Positions 14,711-24,921 are shown, counted from the first letter of the stretch. The stretch: DNA of 64,000 bases from Pseudomonas sp. Irchel s3h17 (GCF_900187505.1 NZ_FYDL01000009.1:44326-108325); one strand, 5' to 3'. Notes: generated by a model not told the origin, from the letters alone. Translations and numbers: made by a program.

Positions 14711-15837
14711 CAGAGGCACGCCTCGACCAGGTGCTTGCCGATCACGTCCAGGTCATAGATCGCGTCCGCCAGATTGGCTTTGACGATCGCCATCGGCATG
14801 CCGTAGATCACGCAGCTGGCTTCATCCTGGGCCCAGATCGAACTGCCCCCCTGCTTGAGCAGGCGCGCACCTTCGCGACCGTCGGCGCCCATGCCGGTGA
14901 GGACCACCGCCAGAACTTTGTCACCGTAGGACTTGGCCGCCGAACCGAAGGTGATGTCCACGCACGGCTTGTAGTTCAAACGCTCATCGCCCGGGAGGAT
15001 TTTCACCGCGCCCCGGCCATCGACCATCATTTGCTTGCCGCCCGGCGCGAGCAAGGCCAGGCCCGGACGCAGGATGTCACCGTCCTCGGCTTCCTTGACG
15101 CTGATCCGGCACAGCTTGTCCAGACGCTCGGCGAAGGCCTTGGTGAAGGCTGCCGGCATGTGCTGGACCAGCACGATCGGGGCCGGGAAGTTGGCGGGTA
15201 ACTGCGTCAGCACGCGCTGCAAGGCCACGGGTCCGCCAGTGGACGTACCGATGGCCACCAGCTTGTAGGATTTGCGCTTGGGGGCCGGCGACGACGGGCT
15301 GGCGACCGCAGCACGGCTCGGCACGGGCAGCGGGGCCGGGCGTACTGACGCGCTGCTGCCGTAGCTGCTGACACTGGCCGGTGCCGGGGCTGTCGGCGCG
15401 GCAACCGCTGCCGGAGCGCTGTAGCCGTTCATGCGACGGTTGCTGCGTGAAAGGCTGTGAACCTTCTCGCACAACAGTTGCTTGACCTTCTCGGGATTGC
15501 GCGAGATGTCTTCGAAATTCTTCGGCAGGAAATCCACCGCGCCGGCGTCCAGCGCATCGAGGGTCACCCGGGCGCCTTCATGGGTCAGCGAGGAGAACAT
15601 CAACACCGGGGTCGGACAGCGCTGCATGATGTGCCGCACCGCCGTGATGCCATCCATCATCGGCATCTCGTAGTCCATGGTGATCACGTCCGGCTTGAGG
15701 GCCAGGGCCTGATCGATCGCCTCTTTACCGTTGGTGGCCGTCCCGACCACCTGGATATTCGGATCGGCCGAAAGAATTTCCGAGACGCGGCGGCGGAAAA
15801 AACCCGAATCATCCACCACCAGGACTTTGACTGCCAT
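14710..15837 (-). CDS. cheB: Chemotaxis response regulator protein-glutamate methylesterase CheB
   Basis: The start at 15837 ([14 protein letters not shown]), with GGAG upstream, gives 375 residues. The receiver domain (1-125) has VVDDS and the phospho-Asp in [14 protein letters not shown] long Ala/Pro/Ser linker (about 150-185) leads to the methylesterase domain, with the catalytic Ser in [11 protein letters not shown], His in [13 protein letters not shown] and Asp in [11 protein letters not shown]. It removes methyl or amide groups from chemoreceptors. The linker is unusually long and low-complexity. It lies 49 bp after cheA and overlaps motC. Confidence 0.95.
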   Translation of the reverse strand: MAVKVLVVDDSGFFRRRVSEILSADPNIQVVGTATNGKEAIDQALALKPDVITMDYEMPMMDGITAVRHIMQRCPTPVLMFSSLTHEGARVTLDALDAGAVDFLPKNFEDISRNPEKVKQLLCEKVHSLSRSNRRMNGYSAPAAVAAPTAPAPASVSSYGSSASVRPAPLPVPSRAAVASPSSPAPKRKSYKLVAIGTSTGGPVALQRVLTQLPANFPAPIVLVQHMPAAFTKAFAERLDKLCRISVKEAEDGDILRPGLALLAPGGKQMMVDGRGAVKILPGDERLNYKPCVDITFGSAAKSYGDKVLAVVLTGMGADGREGARLLKQGGSSIWAQDEASCVIYGMPMAIVKANLADAIYDLDVIGKHLVEACL

Positions 15838-15886
15838 AAACACTCCATTAGACGGAGCGAGGCTCAGTCGCCCCGCCCCATCAGAA

Positions 15887-18106
15887 TCAAATACGCCGTG
15901 CGGCGTAACGCTTGAGCATGCTCGGTACATCGAGAATCAGGGCAATGCGGCCGTCACCGGTAATGGTGGCGCCGGACATCCCCGGGGTTCCCTGGAGCAT
16001 TTTGCCCAACGGCTTGATGACCACTTCTTCCTGGCCCACCAGTTGATCGACGACAAAGCCGATTCGCTGGGTGCCCACCGAAAGGATCACCACATGGCCT
16101 TCGCGCTGCTCTTCATGAGCGGCGGAACTGACCAGCCAGCGCTTGAGGTAGAACAGTGGCAACGCCTTGTCGCGCACGATCACCACTTCCTGGCCGTCGA
16201 CCACGTTGGTGCGCGACAGGTCGAGGTGGAAGATCTCGTTGACGTTGACCAGCGGGAAGGCGAACGCCTGGTTGCCGAGCATGACCATCAGCGTGGGCAT
16301 GATCGCCAGGGTCAGCGGGACCTTGATGACGATCTTCGAACCCTGGCCCTTGGTCGAGTAGATGTTGATCGAACCGTTGAGCTGGGAAATCTTGGTTTTC
16401 ACCACGTCCATGCCCACGCCGCGCCCGGACACGTCGGAGATCTCGGTCTTGGTCGAGAACCCCGGGGCGAAGATCAGGTTGTAGCATTCGGTGTCGCTCA
16501 GGCGGTCGGCGGCATCCTTGTCCATCACGCCGCGTTTTACCGCGATCGCGCGCAGGACGTTCGGGTCCATGCCTTTGCCGTCATCGGAGATCGACAACAG
16601 GATGTGATCACCCTCCTGCTCGGCCGCCAGCACCACCTTGCCACCGCGGGCCTTGCCCGAGGCTTCGCGTTCTTCCGGCGATTCGATACCGTGGTCGACC
16701 GCGTTGCGCACCAAGTGGACCAACGGATCGGCCAGCGCTTCGACGAGGTTCTTGTCCAGGTCGGTTTCTTCACCGACCAGTTCCAGGTTGATCTCTTTCT
16801 TGAGCTGACGCGCCAGGTCACGAACCAGGCGCGGGAAGCGCCCGAAGACTTTCTTGATCGGCTGCATCCGGGTCTTCATGACGGCCGTCTGCAAGTCGGC
16901 CGTCACCACATCGAGGTTCGACACAGCCTTGGACATGGCTTCGTCGCCACTGTTGAGCCCCAGGCGAACCAGACGGTTACGCACCAGCACCAGTTCGCCG
17001 ACCATGTTCATGATTTCGTCCAGGCGCGCGGTGTCCACACGGACCGTGGTCTCGGCTTCACTGACCGGCTTCTCGGCAGGCGCTGGCGTTGGTGCACGCA
17101 CCGGCGCGGCGGCTGGCTTGGACGCTTGAACCTTGGCGGGCGCTGGCTTGGCCACCGGCTGTGCCACAGGCACGGCAACCGGGGCCGCGGGAGTAACCGT
17201 AGACCCGGCACTGCCGACGTCCTGGCTGAACTTGCCCTTGCCGTGCAACTCATCGAGCAAGGATTCGAACTCGTGATCGGAGATCAGATCGCTGCCAACC
17301 GCCACAGCGGCGGGCACCGCCGCAGCCGGAACAGAGGCAATGGCCGACTCCAGCGCTTCGACGGCAAAGTTGCCCTTGCCGTGCAACTGATCGAGCAGTG
17401 CTTCGAATTCGTCATCGGTAATGTCGGTGCTCTCGGCCGCGGCGACAGGCGCAACGGGCTCGGCCGGTGCCGCGAGCGCATCGACGGCGAACTGGCCTTT
17501 GCCGTGCAACTGATCGAGCAACGACTCGAACTCGGCATCGGTAATCTCATCGTTGCCGGCAGCTGGTGCTGGCGCAACGGGTGCCTCGGCTTGCGCCTTG
17601 ACCGCGTTCAGCGAGTCGAGCAACTGTTCGAATTCATTGTCGGTAATGTCGCCCGAATCGCTTTGCGCTTCAGGCTCGGCCACCGCTTCTACCAACGGCG
17701 CGACTTCATCGGCCGACTGTGGCTCGGCCAGGCGCGCCAATGCCGCCAGCAGTTGCGGGGTCGCCGCCGTGATCGGCGCCCGCTCACGGACTTCGCCGAA
17801 CATGCCGTTGACGGCGTCCAGCGCTTCGAGAACCACGTCCATCAGCTCCGAGTCGACGCGACGCTCACCCTTGCGCAGGATGTCGAACACGTTCTCGGCG
17901 ATGTGACAGCACTCCACCAGCTCGTTGAGCTGGAGGAAGCCGGCGCCCCCTTTTACAGTGTGAAAACCGCGAAAAATTGCATTGAGCAAATCCGCATCAT
18001 CCGGCCGGCTTTCCAGCTCGACCAGTTGCTCGGACAGTTGCTCTAGAATCTCGCCGGCCTCAACCAGGAAATCCTGAAGGATCTCTTCATCGGCGCCGAA
18101 GCTCAT
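15887..18106 (-). CDS. cheA: Chemotaxis histidine kinase CheA
   Basis: This 739-residue kinase has an N-terminal HPt domain with phospho-His49 ([12 protein letters not shown]). A long linker holds four copies of an ITDxEFExLLDxLHGKG-type motif (153-167, 187-204, 228-245, 274-291). The dimerisation, ATPase (N box [15 protein letters not shown] boxes DDGKGMD and GRGVGMD) and CheW-like domains follow. It phosphorylates CheY and CheB. In Vibrio the CheA linker (LID) binds ParP, and the repeats sit in the comparable region of a genome that also encodes a ParP-like protein. The start is preceded by a strong palindrome in the cheZ-cheA gap. Confidence 0.97.
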   Translation of the reverse strand: MSFGADEEILQDFLVEAGEILEQLSEQLVELESRPDDADLLNAIFRGFHTVKGGAGFLQLNELVECCHIAENVFDILRKGERRVDSELMDVVLEALDAVNGMFGEVRERAPITAATPQLLAALARLAEPQSADEVAPLVEAVAEPEAQSDSGDITDNEFEQLLDSLNAVKAQAEAPVAPAPAAGNDEITDAEFESLLDQLHGKGQFAVDALAAPAEPVAPVAAAESTDITDDEFEALLDQLHGKGNFAVEALESAIASVPAAAVPAAVAVGSDLISDHEFESLLDELHGKGKFSQDVGSAGSTVTPAAPVAVPVAQPVAKPAPAKVQASKPAAAPVRAPTPAPAEKPVSEAETTVRVDTARLDEIMNMVGELVLVRNRLVRLGLNSGDEAMSKAVSNLDVVTADLQTAVMKTRMQPIKKVFGRFPRLVRDLARQLKKEINLELVGEETDLDKNLVEALADPLVHLVRNAVDHGIESPEEREASGKARGGKVVLAAEQEGDHILLSISDDGKGMDPNVLRAIAVKRGVMDKDAADRLSDTECYNLIFAPGFSTKTEISDVSGRGVGMDVVKTKISQLNGSINIYSTKGQGSKIVIKVPLTLAIMPTLMVMLGNQAFAFPLVNVNEIFHLDLSRTNVVDGQEVVIVRDKALPLFYLKRWLVSSAAHEEQREGHVVILSVGTQRIGFVVDQLVGQEEVVIKPLGKMLQGTPGMSGATITGDGRIALILDVPSMLKRYAARRI
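17234..17650 (-). repeat. Four-fold peptide repeat in the CheA linker
   Basis: Within cheA, four segments encode a repeating acidic helix motif: [15 protein letters not shown], then [36 protein letters not shown] and [18 protein letters not shown]. They are spaced 34-46 residues apart by Ala/Pro/Val-rich segments. The first copy lacks the HGKG end. Confidence 0.9.
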
Positions 18107-18133
18107 TAATGGGTGCTCCTAATGGTAAGTCCT

Positions 18134-18170
18134 GATGACGGTCAATGCCGGACCGGCATTCACCGTCATC
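18134..18170. repeat. Strong palindrome between cheZ and cheA
   Basis: GATGACGGT (18134-18142) and AATGCCGG (18144-18151) pair with CCGGCATT (18153-18160) and ACCGTCATC (18162-18170). The result is a near-perfect 37 bp palindrome centred on 18152. It begins 12 bp past the cheZ stop on the transcribed minus strand and lacks a T run. It may modulate readthrough from cheYZ into cheA or protect upstream mRNA. Confidence 0.75.
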
Positions 18171-18182
18171 ACGACCTGTGAC

Positions 18183-18971
18183 CTAAAAACCAAGGCTGGA
18201 AAGCAAATCGTCCACATCGTCCTGACCGGACATCACGTCATCACGTTTATCGGCATGAATCTGCGGACCTTCACCCTTAGCCAGATGTTTTTTCGGATCT
18301 TTTTCAGCCAGGATCGATTCGCGGTCATGTTCGATGCCCGCGAAGCGGTCGACCTGACTGGCCATCAGCACGAGCTTGAGCAAATTGCTTTCGACTTCCG
18401 TGACCAGTTGCGTCACGCGCTTGATCACCTGACCGGTGAGGTCCTGGTAATCCTGGGCCAGCAGAATGTCATTGAGGTGGCCTGAGACGACCTGGGTCTG
18501 CTCGGCGCTGCGCGCCAGGAAACCGTCGACGCGCCGGGCCAGTTCGCGGAACTCCTCGGCCCCGACTTCGCGACGCATGAAGCGCCCCCAATCCGCGCTC
18601 AAGGCGCGGGCATCAGTGCCCAGGCCATTGACCAGCGGTGTACTGCTCTCGACCAGGTCCATGGTGCGGTTGGCGGCGGCCTCGGTCAGCTTGACCACAT
18701 AGGACAGGCGCTCGGTGGCATCCGTGATCTGCGACACTTCCTCGGCTTGCGGCATGTGCGGGTCGATCTGAAAATTGACGATCGCGCTATGCAGCTCACG
18801 GGTCAGCTTGCCGACCTCCTGGTACAGGCCGCGGTCACGGGTCTGGTTGAGCTCATGGATCAGTTGCACGGCGTCGCCGAACTTGCCCTTCTCAAGGCTT
18901 TCGACCAATTCGACCGCGTGTTTTTTCAGGGTCGATTCAAAATCGCCCTGTGAAATCTCTCGTTGCTCCAT
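18183..18971 (-). CDS. cheZ: CheY-P phosphatase CheZ
   Basis: The start at 18971 (MEQREISQGDFESTLKK) is favoured over one 27 bp earlier. The 262-residue protein is almost wholly helical. It has the CheZ active-site stretch DILLAQDYQDLTGQVIKR, which supplies the catalytic Gln, and the C-terminal CheY-binding peptide DDVDDLLSSLGF joined by a charged linker. It dephosphorylates CheY-P at the flagellar pole. It lies 30 bp downstream of cheY and is presumably cotranscribed with it. Confidence 0.95.
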   Translation of the reverse strand: MEQREISQGDFESTLKKHAVELVESLEKGKFGDAVQLIHELNQTRDRGLYQEVGKLTRELHSAIVNFQIDPHMPQAEEVSQITDATERLSYVVKLTEAAANRTMDLVESSTPLVNGLGTDARALSADWGRFMRREVGAEEFRELARRVDGFLARSAEQTQVVSGHLNDILLAQDYQDLTGQVIKRVTQLVTEVESNLLKLVLMASQVDRFAGIEHDRESILAEKDPKKHLAKGEGPQIHADKRDDVMSGQDDVDDLLSSLGF

Positions 18972-19001
18972 AGCTCCCCCGTGGCGCAGTGGCACCACCT
19001 G

Positions 19002-19373
19002 TCAACCGATGCGTTCGAAGATTTTCTCGATCTTCTCTTTCAACGCCAGGGCCGTGAACGGCTTGACCACGTAGCCGTTGACGCCGGCCTGGGCCGCTTC
19101 GATGATCTGCTCGCGCTTGGCTTCGGCGGTCACCATCAACACCGGCAGGTGCTTGAGTTTTTCGTCGGCGCGCACGTGGCGCAGCAAATCGATGCCGGTC
19201 ATGCCAGGCATGTTCCAGTCCGTTACCAGAAAGTCGATACTGCCGCTGTTGAGTACAGGGATGGCGGTAGTGCCGTCGTCTGCCTCGACCGTGTTGGTGA
19301 ACCCGAGGTCACGCAACAGGTTTTTAATGATCCGCCGCATCGTTGAGAAGTCATCAACGATGAGGATTTTCAT
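19002..19373 (-). CDS. cheY: Chemotaxis response regulator CheY
   Basis: Starting at 19373 ([20 protein letters not shown]), this 123-residue single receiver domain has the acidic pair DD (7-8), phospho-Asp52 in [11 protein letters not shown], Thr in VTAEA and Lys in VVKPF. An in-frame start 24 bp upstream (MEVELDKN) cannot be excluded. CheY-P binds FliM and FliN to control motor reversal. It lies 166 bp after fliA, enough space for its own promoter, but no consensus was identified. Confidence 0.97.
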   Translation of the reverse strand: MKILIVDDFSTMRRIIKNLLRDLGFTNTVEADDGTTAIPVLNSGSIDFLVTDWNMPGMTGIDLLRHVRADEKLKHLPVLMVTAEAKREQIIEAAQAGVNGYVVKPFTALALKEKIEKIFERIG

Positions 19374-19539
19374 GTTCTTGTCCAATTCGACCTCCAAGCA
19401 GTCTTAAACGCGCCCAGCACCTGGACACGCCATTCAATCAATCAGGCGTAACACTCAACGACTGTCTGGAGCACAACGGATTGAAGCCTGTGCGGCTGCA
19501 CGCCACACCGGTCTCGTTCGCAGTGTCCCCACACTGCTG

Positions 19540-20280
19540 TCAACGCGCTCGCCACTCTCCCAAACGCCCCCGCAAACGGGCCGCGCACTGGCTGTGTAAC
19601 TGGCTGACCCGCGATTCGCTGACCCCCAGGACCTCACCGATTTCCTTGAGGTTCAGCTCTTCGTCGTAGTACAGCGCCAACACCAGTCGCTCACGCTCCG
19701 GCAAATTGGCAATCGCGTCCGCCAGCGCGGCCTGGAAGCGTTCATCTTCCAGGTCACGCGACGGCTCAAGATGAGCACTCGCGCCATCCTCGTGCAGCCC
19801 TTCGTGTTCGCCGTCCTGCAGCAGGTCGTCGAAACTGAACAGGCGGCTGCCCAAGGTGTCATTCAAAATCCCGTAATAATCATCGAGACTCAATTGGAGT
19901 TCGGCCGCAACCTCGTGATCTTTAGCGTCACGTCCGGTTTTAGCTTCAATTGAGCGAATCGCGTCACTGACCATCCGGGTATTGCGGTGGACCGAACGTG
20001 GCGCCCAGTCCCCCTTGCGCACTTCATCGAGCATCGCGCCGCGGATACGAATCCCGGCATAGGTCTCGAAACTTGCGCCTTTGCTCGCGTCGTATTTGGT
20101 CGACACTTCAAGCAACCCGATCATCCCCGCCTGGATCAGGTCTTCCACCTGCACGCTGGCCGGCAGACGCGCCAGCAGGTGATAGGCAATGCGTTTTACC
20201 AGTGGCGCGTAACGCTCGATCAGCTCGTACTGCGCGTCACGCGCCGAGTTCTTGTACAGGTTGTAACCGCTGGCTGTCAT
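19540..20280 (-). CDS. fliA: Flagellar sigma factor FliA (sigma-28)
   Basis: This 246-residue group 3 sigma factor starts at 20280 (MTASGYNLYKNSARDAQYELI), overlapping the fleN stop. Region 2 is represented by YAPLVKRIAYHLLARLPASVQVEDLIQAGMIGLLE, and region 4 by LPERERLVLALYYDEELNLKEIGEVLGVSESRVSQLHSQ. FliA transcribes late flagellar genes such as fliC, whose promoter in this window fits the FliA consensus. In the order flhA-flhF-fleN-fliA it ends the operon. Confidence 0.97.
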   Translation of the reverse strand: MTASGYNLYKNSARDAQYELIERYAPLVKRIAYHLLARLPASVQVEDLIQAGMIGLLEVSTKYDASKGASFETYAGIRIRGAMLDEVRKGDWAPRSVHRNTRMVSDAIRSIEAKTGRDAKDHEVAAELQLSLDDYYGILNDTLGSRLFSFDDLLQDGEHEGLHEDGASAHLEPSRDLEDERFQAALADAIANLPERERLVLALYYDEELNLKEIGEVLGVSESRVSQLHSQCAARLRGRLGEWRAR

Positions 20281-21107
20281 AACACCGGACCCGCCGTTTG
20301 TTGCACCAGGCGCTCGACGAAAAACTCCAGGTGCCCGCGCGGATTGGCGGGCAACGGCCAGGTATCGACTTTCTGCGCGATGGCCCTGAAGGCCAAGGCG
20401 CACTTGGAGCGGGGGAAGGCTTCGTACACGGCGCGCTGTTTCTGCACGGCCTTGCGCACGCTTTCGTCGTAAGGCACCGCGCCGACATATTGCAAGGCGA
20501 CATCCAGGAAGCGATCCGTGACCTTGGTCAACTTGGCGAACAGGTTGCGCCCTTCCTGCGGGCTCTGCGCCATGTTGGCCAGCACGCGGAAACGGTTCAT
20601 GCCGTAATCGCGGTTGAGCAGTTTGATCAGTGCGTAGGCGTCGGTGATGGAAGTCGGTTCGTCGCACACCACCAGCAGCACTTCCTGGGCGGCGCGCACA
20701 AAGCTGACCACCGACTCGCCGATGCCGGCGGCGGTGTCGATCACCAGCACATCGAGGTTGTCACCAATGTCGCTGAACGCCTGGATCAGGCCGGCGTGTT
20801 GCGCCGGGCTCAGGTGCACCATGCTCTGGGTGCCCGAGGCGGCCGGCACGATACGAATGCCGCCCGGCCCCTGCAGCAACACATCGCGCAGTTCGCAACG
20901 GCCCTCGATCACGTCGGCCAGCGTGCGCTTGGGGGTGAGCCCCAGCAACACGTCGACGTTCGCCAACCCCAGGTCGGCGTCCAGCAACATCACTCGCCTG
21001 CCGAGCTCTGCCAGAGCCAGGGACAAGTTCACTGACACGTTAGTCTTACCGACGCCACCCTTGCCGCCGGTCACCGCGATCACCTGTACGGGATGCATGC
21101 TGCCCAT
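20277..21107 (-). CDS. fleN: Flagellar number regulator FleN (FlhG), MinD-like ATPase
   Basis: This 276-residue ATPase has the deviant Walker A GGKGGVGKTN, Walker A' LLDADLGLANVD and Walker B LDVLVIDTAAGIG, plus a C-terminal amphipathic segment typical of MinD relatives. In Pseudomonas FleN binds FleQ and restrains it, limiting flagella to the normal number. It follows flhF after 113 bp and overlaps fliA by 4 bp. The N-terminus MGSMHPVQVIAVTGG agrees with the family; an internal Met4 start is possible. Confidence 0.96.
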   Translation of the reverse strand: MGSMHPVQVIAVTGGKGGVGKTNVSVNLSLALAELGRRVMLLDADLGLANVDVLLGLTPKRTLADVIEGRCELRDVLLQGPGGIRIVPAASGTQSMVHLSPAQHAGLIQAFSDIGDNLDVLVIDTAAGIGESVVSFVRAAQEVLLVVCDEPTSITDAYALIKLLNRDYGMNRFRVLANMAQSPQEGRNLFAKLTKVTDRFLDVALQYVGAVPYDESVRKAVQKQRAVYEAFPRSKCALAFRAIAQKVDTWPLPANPRGHLEFFVERLVQQTAGPVL

Positions 21108-21220
21108 GTGCTTTCTATACCTTGTCTTCTTAGACGCGGGCTACATGGCTGGCTGCGCGTTCAATACTGAACAATGCATGGCAGGCCATCGATGTAGATA
21201 CAAATCTAGTCATTGTTACC

Positions 21221-22546
21221 TCAGCCAACCCGCTTGGTCGGACTGTGGTAGATATCAGCGAACATATCAGCCATGGCTTCTTCGCTGGGTTCTTCCTGCA
21301 TCTGCACACTCACGGCGCGACTGACCAACTGATGGCGGCGCGGCAAATGCAGATCATCCGGGATCCGCGGCCCATCGGTCAGATAGGCCACCGGTAATTC
21401 GTGGCTGATCGCCAGGCTCAACACTTCGCCCAGGCTCGCCGTTTCATCCAGTTTAGTCAGGATGCAGCCCGCCAGGCCACAACGCTTGTAACTGTGGTAC
21501 GCGGCGGTCAGCACCTGCTTCTGGCTGGTGGTGGCCAGCACCAGGTAATTCTTCGCCTTGATCCCGCGACCGGCCAGGCTTTCCAGCTGCATGCGCAACG
21601 CCGGATCACTGGCTTGCAGGCCCGCGGTGTCGATCAGCACCACGCGCTTGCGCAACAGCGGATCCAGGGCCTGGGCCAAGGACTGGCCCGGGTCGACATG
21701 GGTGACCGAGACATTGAGGATCCGCCCCAGGGTCTTGAGTTGTTCCTGGGCGCCAATGCGGTAGCTGTCCATGCTCACCAGCGCGATGTTCTGCGCGCCG
21801 TACTTGAGCACATAACGCGCGGCCAGCTTGGCCAGGGTGGTGGTCTTGCCCATGCCGGCAGGGCCGACCATGGCAATCACACCACCCTCTTCCAGCGGCT
21901 CGATCTCGGGGGTCACGATCATCCTCGCCAGATGCGCCAACAGCATGCGCCAGGCTTGACGAGGCTCTTCAATATCCGTGGTCAACGCCAGCAGGTCGCG
22001 TGACAGCGGGCCCGACAGGCCGATGCGCTGCAGGCGACGCCACAGGTTGGCCTGCTGCGGGCGGCTGCCCTGCAGTTGATTCCAGGCCAGCGAACCCAAT
22101 TGCACTTCCAGCAGCTCGCGCAAGCCGTTGAGTTCCGAGCGCATCGAATCATAGGCCCGCACGTCGACAGTGGCCGCTGCCACTGGTGCTGGCGCAGGGC
22201 GTGGCGGTTCGGACAACGTGGGCTCGATCAGCGGTTCGGCCGCCGTCAGCGGCAGGCCGGCAAACAACTGACGATTGGTGCTGGTGCTTGCCTCGCCATC
22301 GCCGCGCAGGCTGAGTTCGGCCTGGGCCGTGACGATCCGCGACTGGGTCTTGCGCAGCTCGTCTTCGAGTTCAATGTTCGGCACCCGAGGTGCCAGCGCC
22401 GACAACTTGTAATCCAGGGCAGCCATCAGCTCGACACCGCCGGCGATGCGGCGATTGCCAATGATCGCGGCTTCGGCGCCCAGCTCATCACGAACCAGTT
22501 TCATGGCCTGACGCATATCGGCGGCGAAAAAACGCTTAACTTGCAT
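21221..22546 (-). CDS. flhF: Polar flagellar placement GTPase FlhF
   Basis: This 441-residue SRP-family GTPase has the B domain (MQVKRFFAADMRQAMKLVRDELGAEA), a variable linker (about 90-150), and the N and G domains. G1 is GPAGMGKTTTLAK, G3-like is LIDTAGLQASD and the specificity motif is LTKLDETASLGE. FlhF sets the polar site of flagellar assembly together with FleN. It lies 11 bp after flhA in the flhA-flhF-fleN-fliA order. Confidence 0.96.
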   Translation of the reverse strand: MQVKRFFAADMRQAMKLVRDELGAEAAIIGNRRIAGGVELMAALDYKLSALAPRVPNIELEDELRKTQSRIVTAQAELSLRGDGEASTSTNRQLFAGLPLTAAEPLIEPTLSEPPRPAPAPVAAATVDVRAYDSMRSELNGLRELLEVQLGSLAWNQLQGSRPQQANLWRRLQRIGLSGPLSRDLLALTTDIEEPRQAWRMLLAHLARMIVTPEIEPLEEGGVIAMVGPAGMGKTTTLAKLAARYVLKYGAQNIALVSMDSYRIGAQEQLKTLGRILNVSVTHVDPGQSLAQALDPLLRKRVVLIDTAGLQASDPALRMQLESLAGRGIKAKNYLVLATTSQKQVLTAAYHSYKRCGLAGCILTKLDETASLGEVLSLAISHELPVAYLTDGPRIPDDLHLPRRHQLVSRAVSVQMQEEPSEEAMADMFADIYHSPTKRVG

Positions 22547-22557
22547 AAACCACTACC

Positions 22558-24687
22558 TCAGCCGTTGGGCCCTACTGTCGCAACGATGGTCACTTGCTTG
22601 TTGTCAGGGATTTCCTGATACGCCAACACATGCAACCCCGGGACTGCCAGGCGGCCGAACCGCGAGAGCATCGCGCGGACCGGACCTGCGACCAACAGAA
22701 TCACCGGGTGACCTTGCATTTCCTGACGCTGCGCCGCGTCGATCAGTGAGCGCTGCAGCTTCTCGGCCATGCTTGGCTCCAGCAAGACACCCTCATCGGC
22801 GCCTTGCCCAGCCTTCTGCATACTATTGAGCAATATTTGTTCCAACCTTGGCTCCAGCGTGATCACAGGCAGCTCGGACTCAGTGCCTACAATGCTTTGC
22901 ACGATTGCGCGGGACAAGCCGACACGCACCGCGGCGACCAAAGCGGCGGTATCTTGACTCTTGGCGGCGTTGTTGGCGATGGCCTCGGCAATGCTGCGAA
23001 TGTCGCGCACCGGCACCTGCTCAGCCAACAGCGCCTGCAACACCTTGAGCAACTGCGACAGCGACAGCACGCCGGGCACCAGTTCCTCGGCGAGTTTCGG
23101 CGAGCTTCTGCCCAGCAACTGCATGAGTTGCTGGACTTCTTCGTGGCCGATCAGCTCGCTGGAGTGCTTGTACAGGATCTGGTTGAGGTGCGTCGCCACC
23201 ACCGTACTGGCGTCGACCACGGTGTAACCCAGCGATTGCGCCTGGGAGCGCTGGCTGACTTCGATCCACACCGCCTCCAGGCCAAAGGCCGGATCCTTGG
23301 CGGTAATGCCATTGAGCGTGCCGTAGACCTGGCCCGGGTTGATCGCCAGCTCGCGGTCCGGATAAATCTCCGCTTCGGCGAGGATCACCCCCATCAGGGT
23401 CAGGCGGTAGGCACTGGGCGCCAGGTCGAGGTTGTCGCGGATGTGCACGGTCGGCATCAGGAAGCCCAGGTCCTGGGAGAGCTTTTTACGCACACCCTTG
23501 ATCCGCGCCAGCAACTGCCCACCCTGATTGCGATCCACCAGCGGGATCAGGCGGTAGCCGACTTCCAGGCCGATCATGTCGATCGGGGTCACGTCGTCCC
23601 AGCCCAGCTCCTTGGTTTCCATGGCGCGTGCTGGCGATGGCAGCAGTTCCTGCTGGCGCTTGACCTCTTCCAGCGCCTGCACCTTGACGGTGTTCTGTTT
23701 CTTCCAGAACAGGTAGGCGCCGCCTGCGGCGAGGGCCGCCATGCTGAGGAAGGCGAAGTGCGGCATGCCTGGGACAATACCCATCACAGCCATCAGGCCG
23801 GCCGAAACGGCCAGGGCCTTGGGCGAGGCGAACATCTGCCGATTGATCTGCTTGCCCATGTCTTCGGAGCCCGAGGCACGGGTCACCATGATCGCCGCAG
23901 CGGTGGACAACAGCAGTGATGGCAATTGCGCCACCAAACCGTCACCGATGGTCAGCAAGGCGTACACCCGGCCGGCATCGCCAAAGGTCATGCCGTGCTG
24001 GAAGATCCCCACCGCCATGCCGCCGATGAGGTTGATGAACAGGATCAGCAGGCCGGCGATGGCGTCACCGCGCACGAACTTGCTGGCACCGTCCATCGAA
24101 CCGTAGAACTCGGCTTCCTCGGCGACTTCCGAACGGCGGGCCTTGGCCTGGCCCTGATCGATCAGGCCGGCGTTGAGGTCGGCGTCGATGGCCATCTGCT
24201 TGCCGGGCATCGCATCGAGGGTGAAGCGCGCGCTGACCTCGGAGATCCGCCCGGCCCCCTTGGTCACCACCACGAAGTTGATGATCATCAAAATCGCGAA
24301 GACCACGATACCGACCACGTAGTTACCGCCGATCACCACCTCGCCGAAGGCCTGGATCACCTTGCCGGCGGCGGCGTGACCGTCCTGGCCGTGGAGCATC
24401 ACCACCCGCGTGGAGGCCACGTTCAACGCCAGGCGCAACAGCGTCGCCACCAGCAGAATGGTCGGGAACACCGCAAAATCCAGCGGCCGCAAGGCATACA
24501 CGCAGACCAGCAGCACCACGATCGACAGGGCAATGTTGAAGGTGAAGAACACGTCGAGCAGGAACGGCGGGATCGGCAACATCATCATTGCCAACATGAC
24601 CAACAGCAACAGCGGCACACCCAGATTGCCTCGGCTGAGGTCTGCCATGTTGCTGCGGGCATTGTTGATAAATTGAGAGCGATCCAC
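22558..24687 (-). CDS. flhA: Flagellar type III export gate protein FlhA
   Basis: A GTG start at 24687 (VDRSQFINNARSNMADLSRGN) with a GGGGAA site upstream gives 709 residues, close to the family length. The N-terminal half has about eight membrane helices and the FHIPEP signature region (GAGRISEVSARFTLDAMPGKQMAIDADLN across the loop). The C-terminal half is the cytoplasmic chaperone-docking domain. FlhA forms the nonameric ring of the export gate. A sigma-54 site precedes it. Upstream, the usual neighbour flhB is displaced by about 1.7 kb of accessory DNA. Confidence 0.96.
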   Translation of the reverse strand: MDRSQFINNARSNMADLSRGNLGVPLLLLVMLAMMMLPIPPFLLDVFFTFNIALSIVVLLVCVYALRPLDFAVFPTILLVATLLRLALNVASTRVVMLHGQDGHAAAGKVIQAFGEVVIGGNYVVGIVVFAILMIINFVVVTKGAGRISEVSARFTLDAMPGKQMAIDADLNAGLIDQGQAKARRSEVAEEAEFYGSMDGASKFVRGDAIAGLLILFINLIGGMAVGIFQHGMTFGDAGRVYALLTIGDGLVAQLPSLLLSTAAAIMVTRASGSEDMGKQINRQMFASPKALAVSAGLMAVMGIVPGMPHFAFLSMAALAAGGAYLFWKKQNTVKVQALEEVKRQQELLPSPARAMETKELGWDDVTPIDMIGLEVGYRLIPLVDRNQGGQLLARIKGVRKKLSQDLGFLMPTVHIRDNLDLAPSAYRLTLMGVILAEAEIYPDRELAINPGQVYGTLNGITAKDPAFGLEAVWIEVSQRSQAQSLGYTVVDASTVVATHLNQILYKHSSELIGHEEVQQLMQLLGRSSPKLAEELVPGVLSLSQLLKVLQALLAEQVPVRDIRSIAEAIANNAAKSQDTAALVAAVRVGLSRAIVQSIVGTESELPVITLEPRLEQILLNSMQKAGQGADEGVLLEPSMAEKLQRSLIDAAQRQEMQGHPVILLVAGPVRAMLSRFGRLAVPGLHVLAYQEIPDNKQVTIVATVGPNG

Positions 24688-24748
24688 CGGTATTCCCCGT
24701 TCCTTTGAAGCAAACTTTTGACGCCGCAAGCGGGCGCAGGGCGGCTAC

Positions 24749-24764
24749 TGCAAGAAGCCTTCCA
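24749..24764 (-). promoter_or_regulatory. Sigma-54 promoter for flhA
   Basis: Read on the minus strand, TGGAAGGCTTCTTGCA has the required GG-N10-GC spacing with a good -12 TTGCA and a weaker -24 (TGGAAG for TGGCAC). It places transcription start about 50 bp before the flhA GTG. RpoN/FleQ control of flhA is known in Pseudomonas. Confidence 0.65.
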
Positions 24765-24825
24765 ACTTTTGCGGAGGTTTGGAATTGAGGGTTAATTGGG
24801 GGATTGGGGTTGACTGGACGGGCTC

Positions 24826-24921
24826 CTTCGCGGGCAAGCCGCGCGCCCACACCGTTCTATGTCGAACGCCGATTCTGCAGCCAGACCCGATCATTGCGGG
24901 GGCCGGGCTTGCCCGCGATGA
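24826..24921. repeat. Inverted REP pair upstream of the RHS gene
   Basis: CTTCGCGGGCAAGCC (about 24826-24840) and, inverted, GGGCTTGCCCGCGATGAGGCC (about 24904-24924) form a REP doublet with a ~60 bp spacer. The core GCGGGCAAGCC is the classical Pseudomonas REP sequence mobilised by RAYT transposases. A fragment of such a transposase lies 1.4 kb away at 26297-26403. Confidence 0.8.

Noticed and set aside
15731..18046. Plus-strand open frame of 771 codons opposite cheA
   Set aside because: Antisense shadow of cheA, which has complete kinase motifs. No ribosome site or family resemblance.
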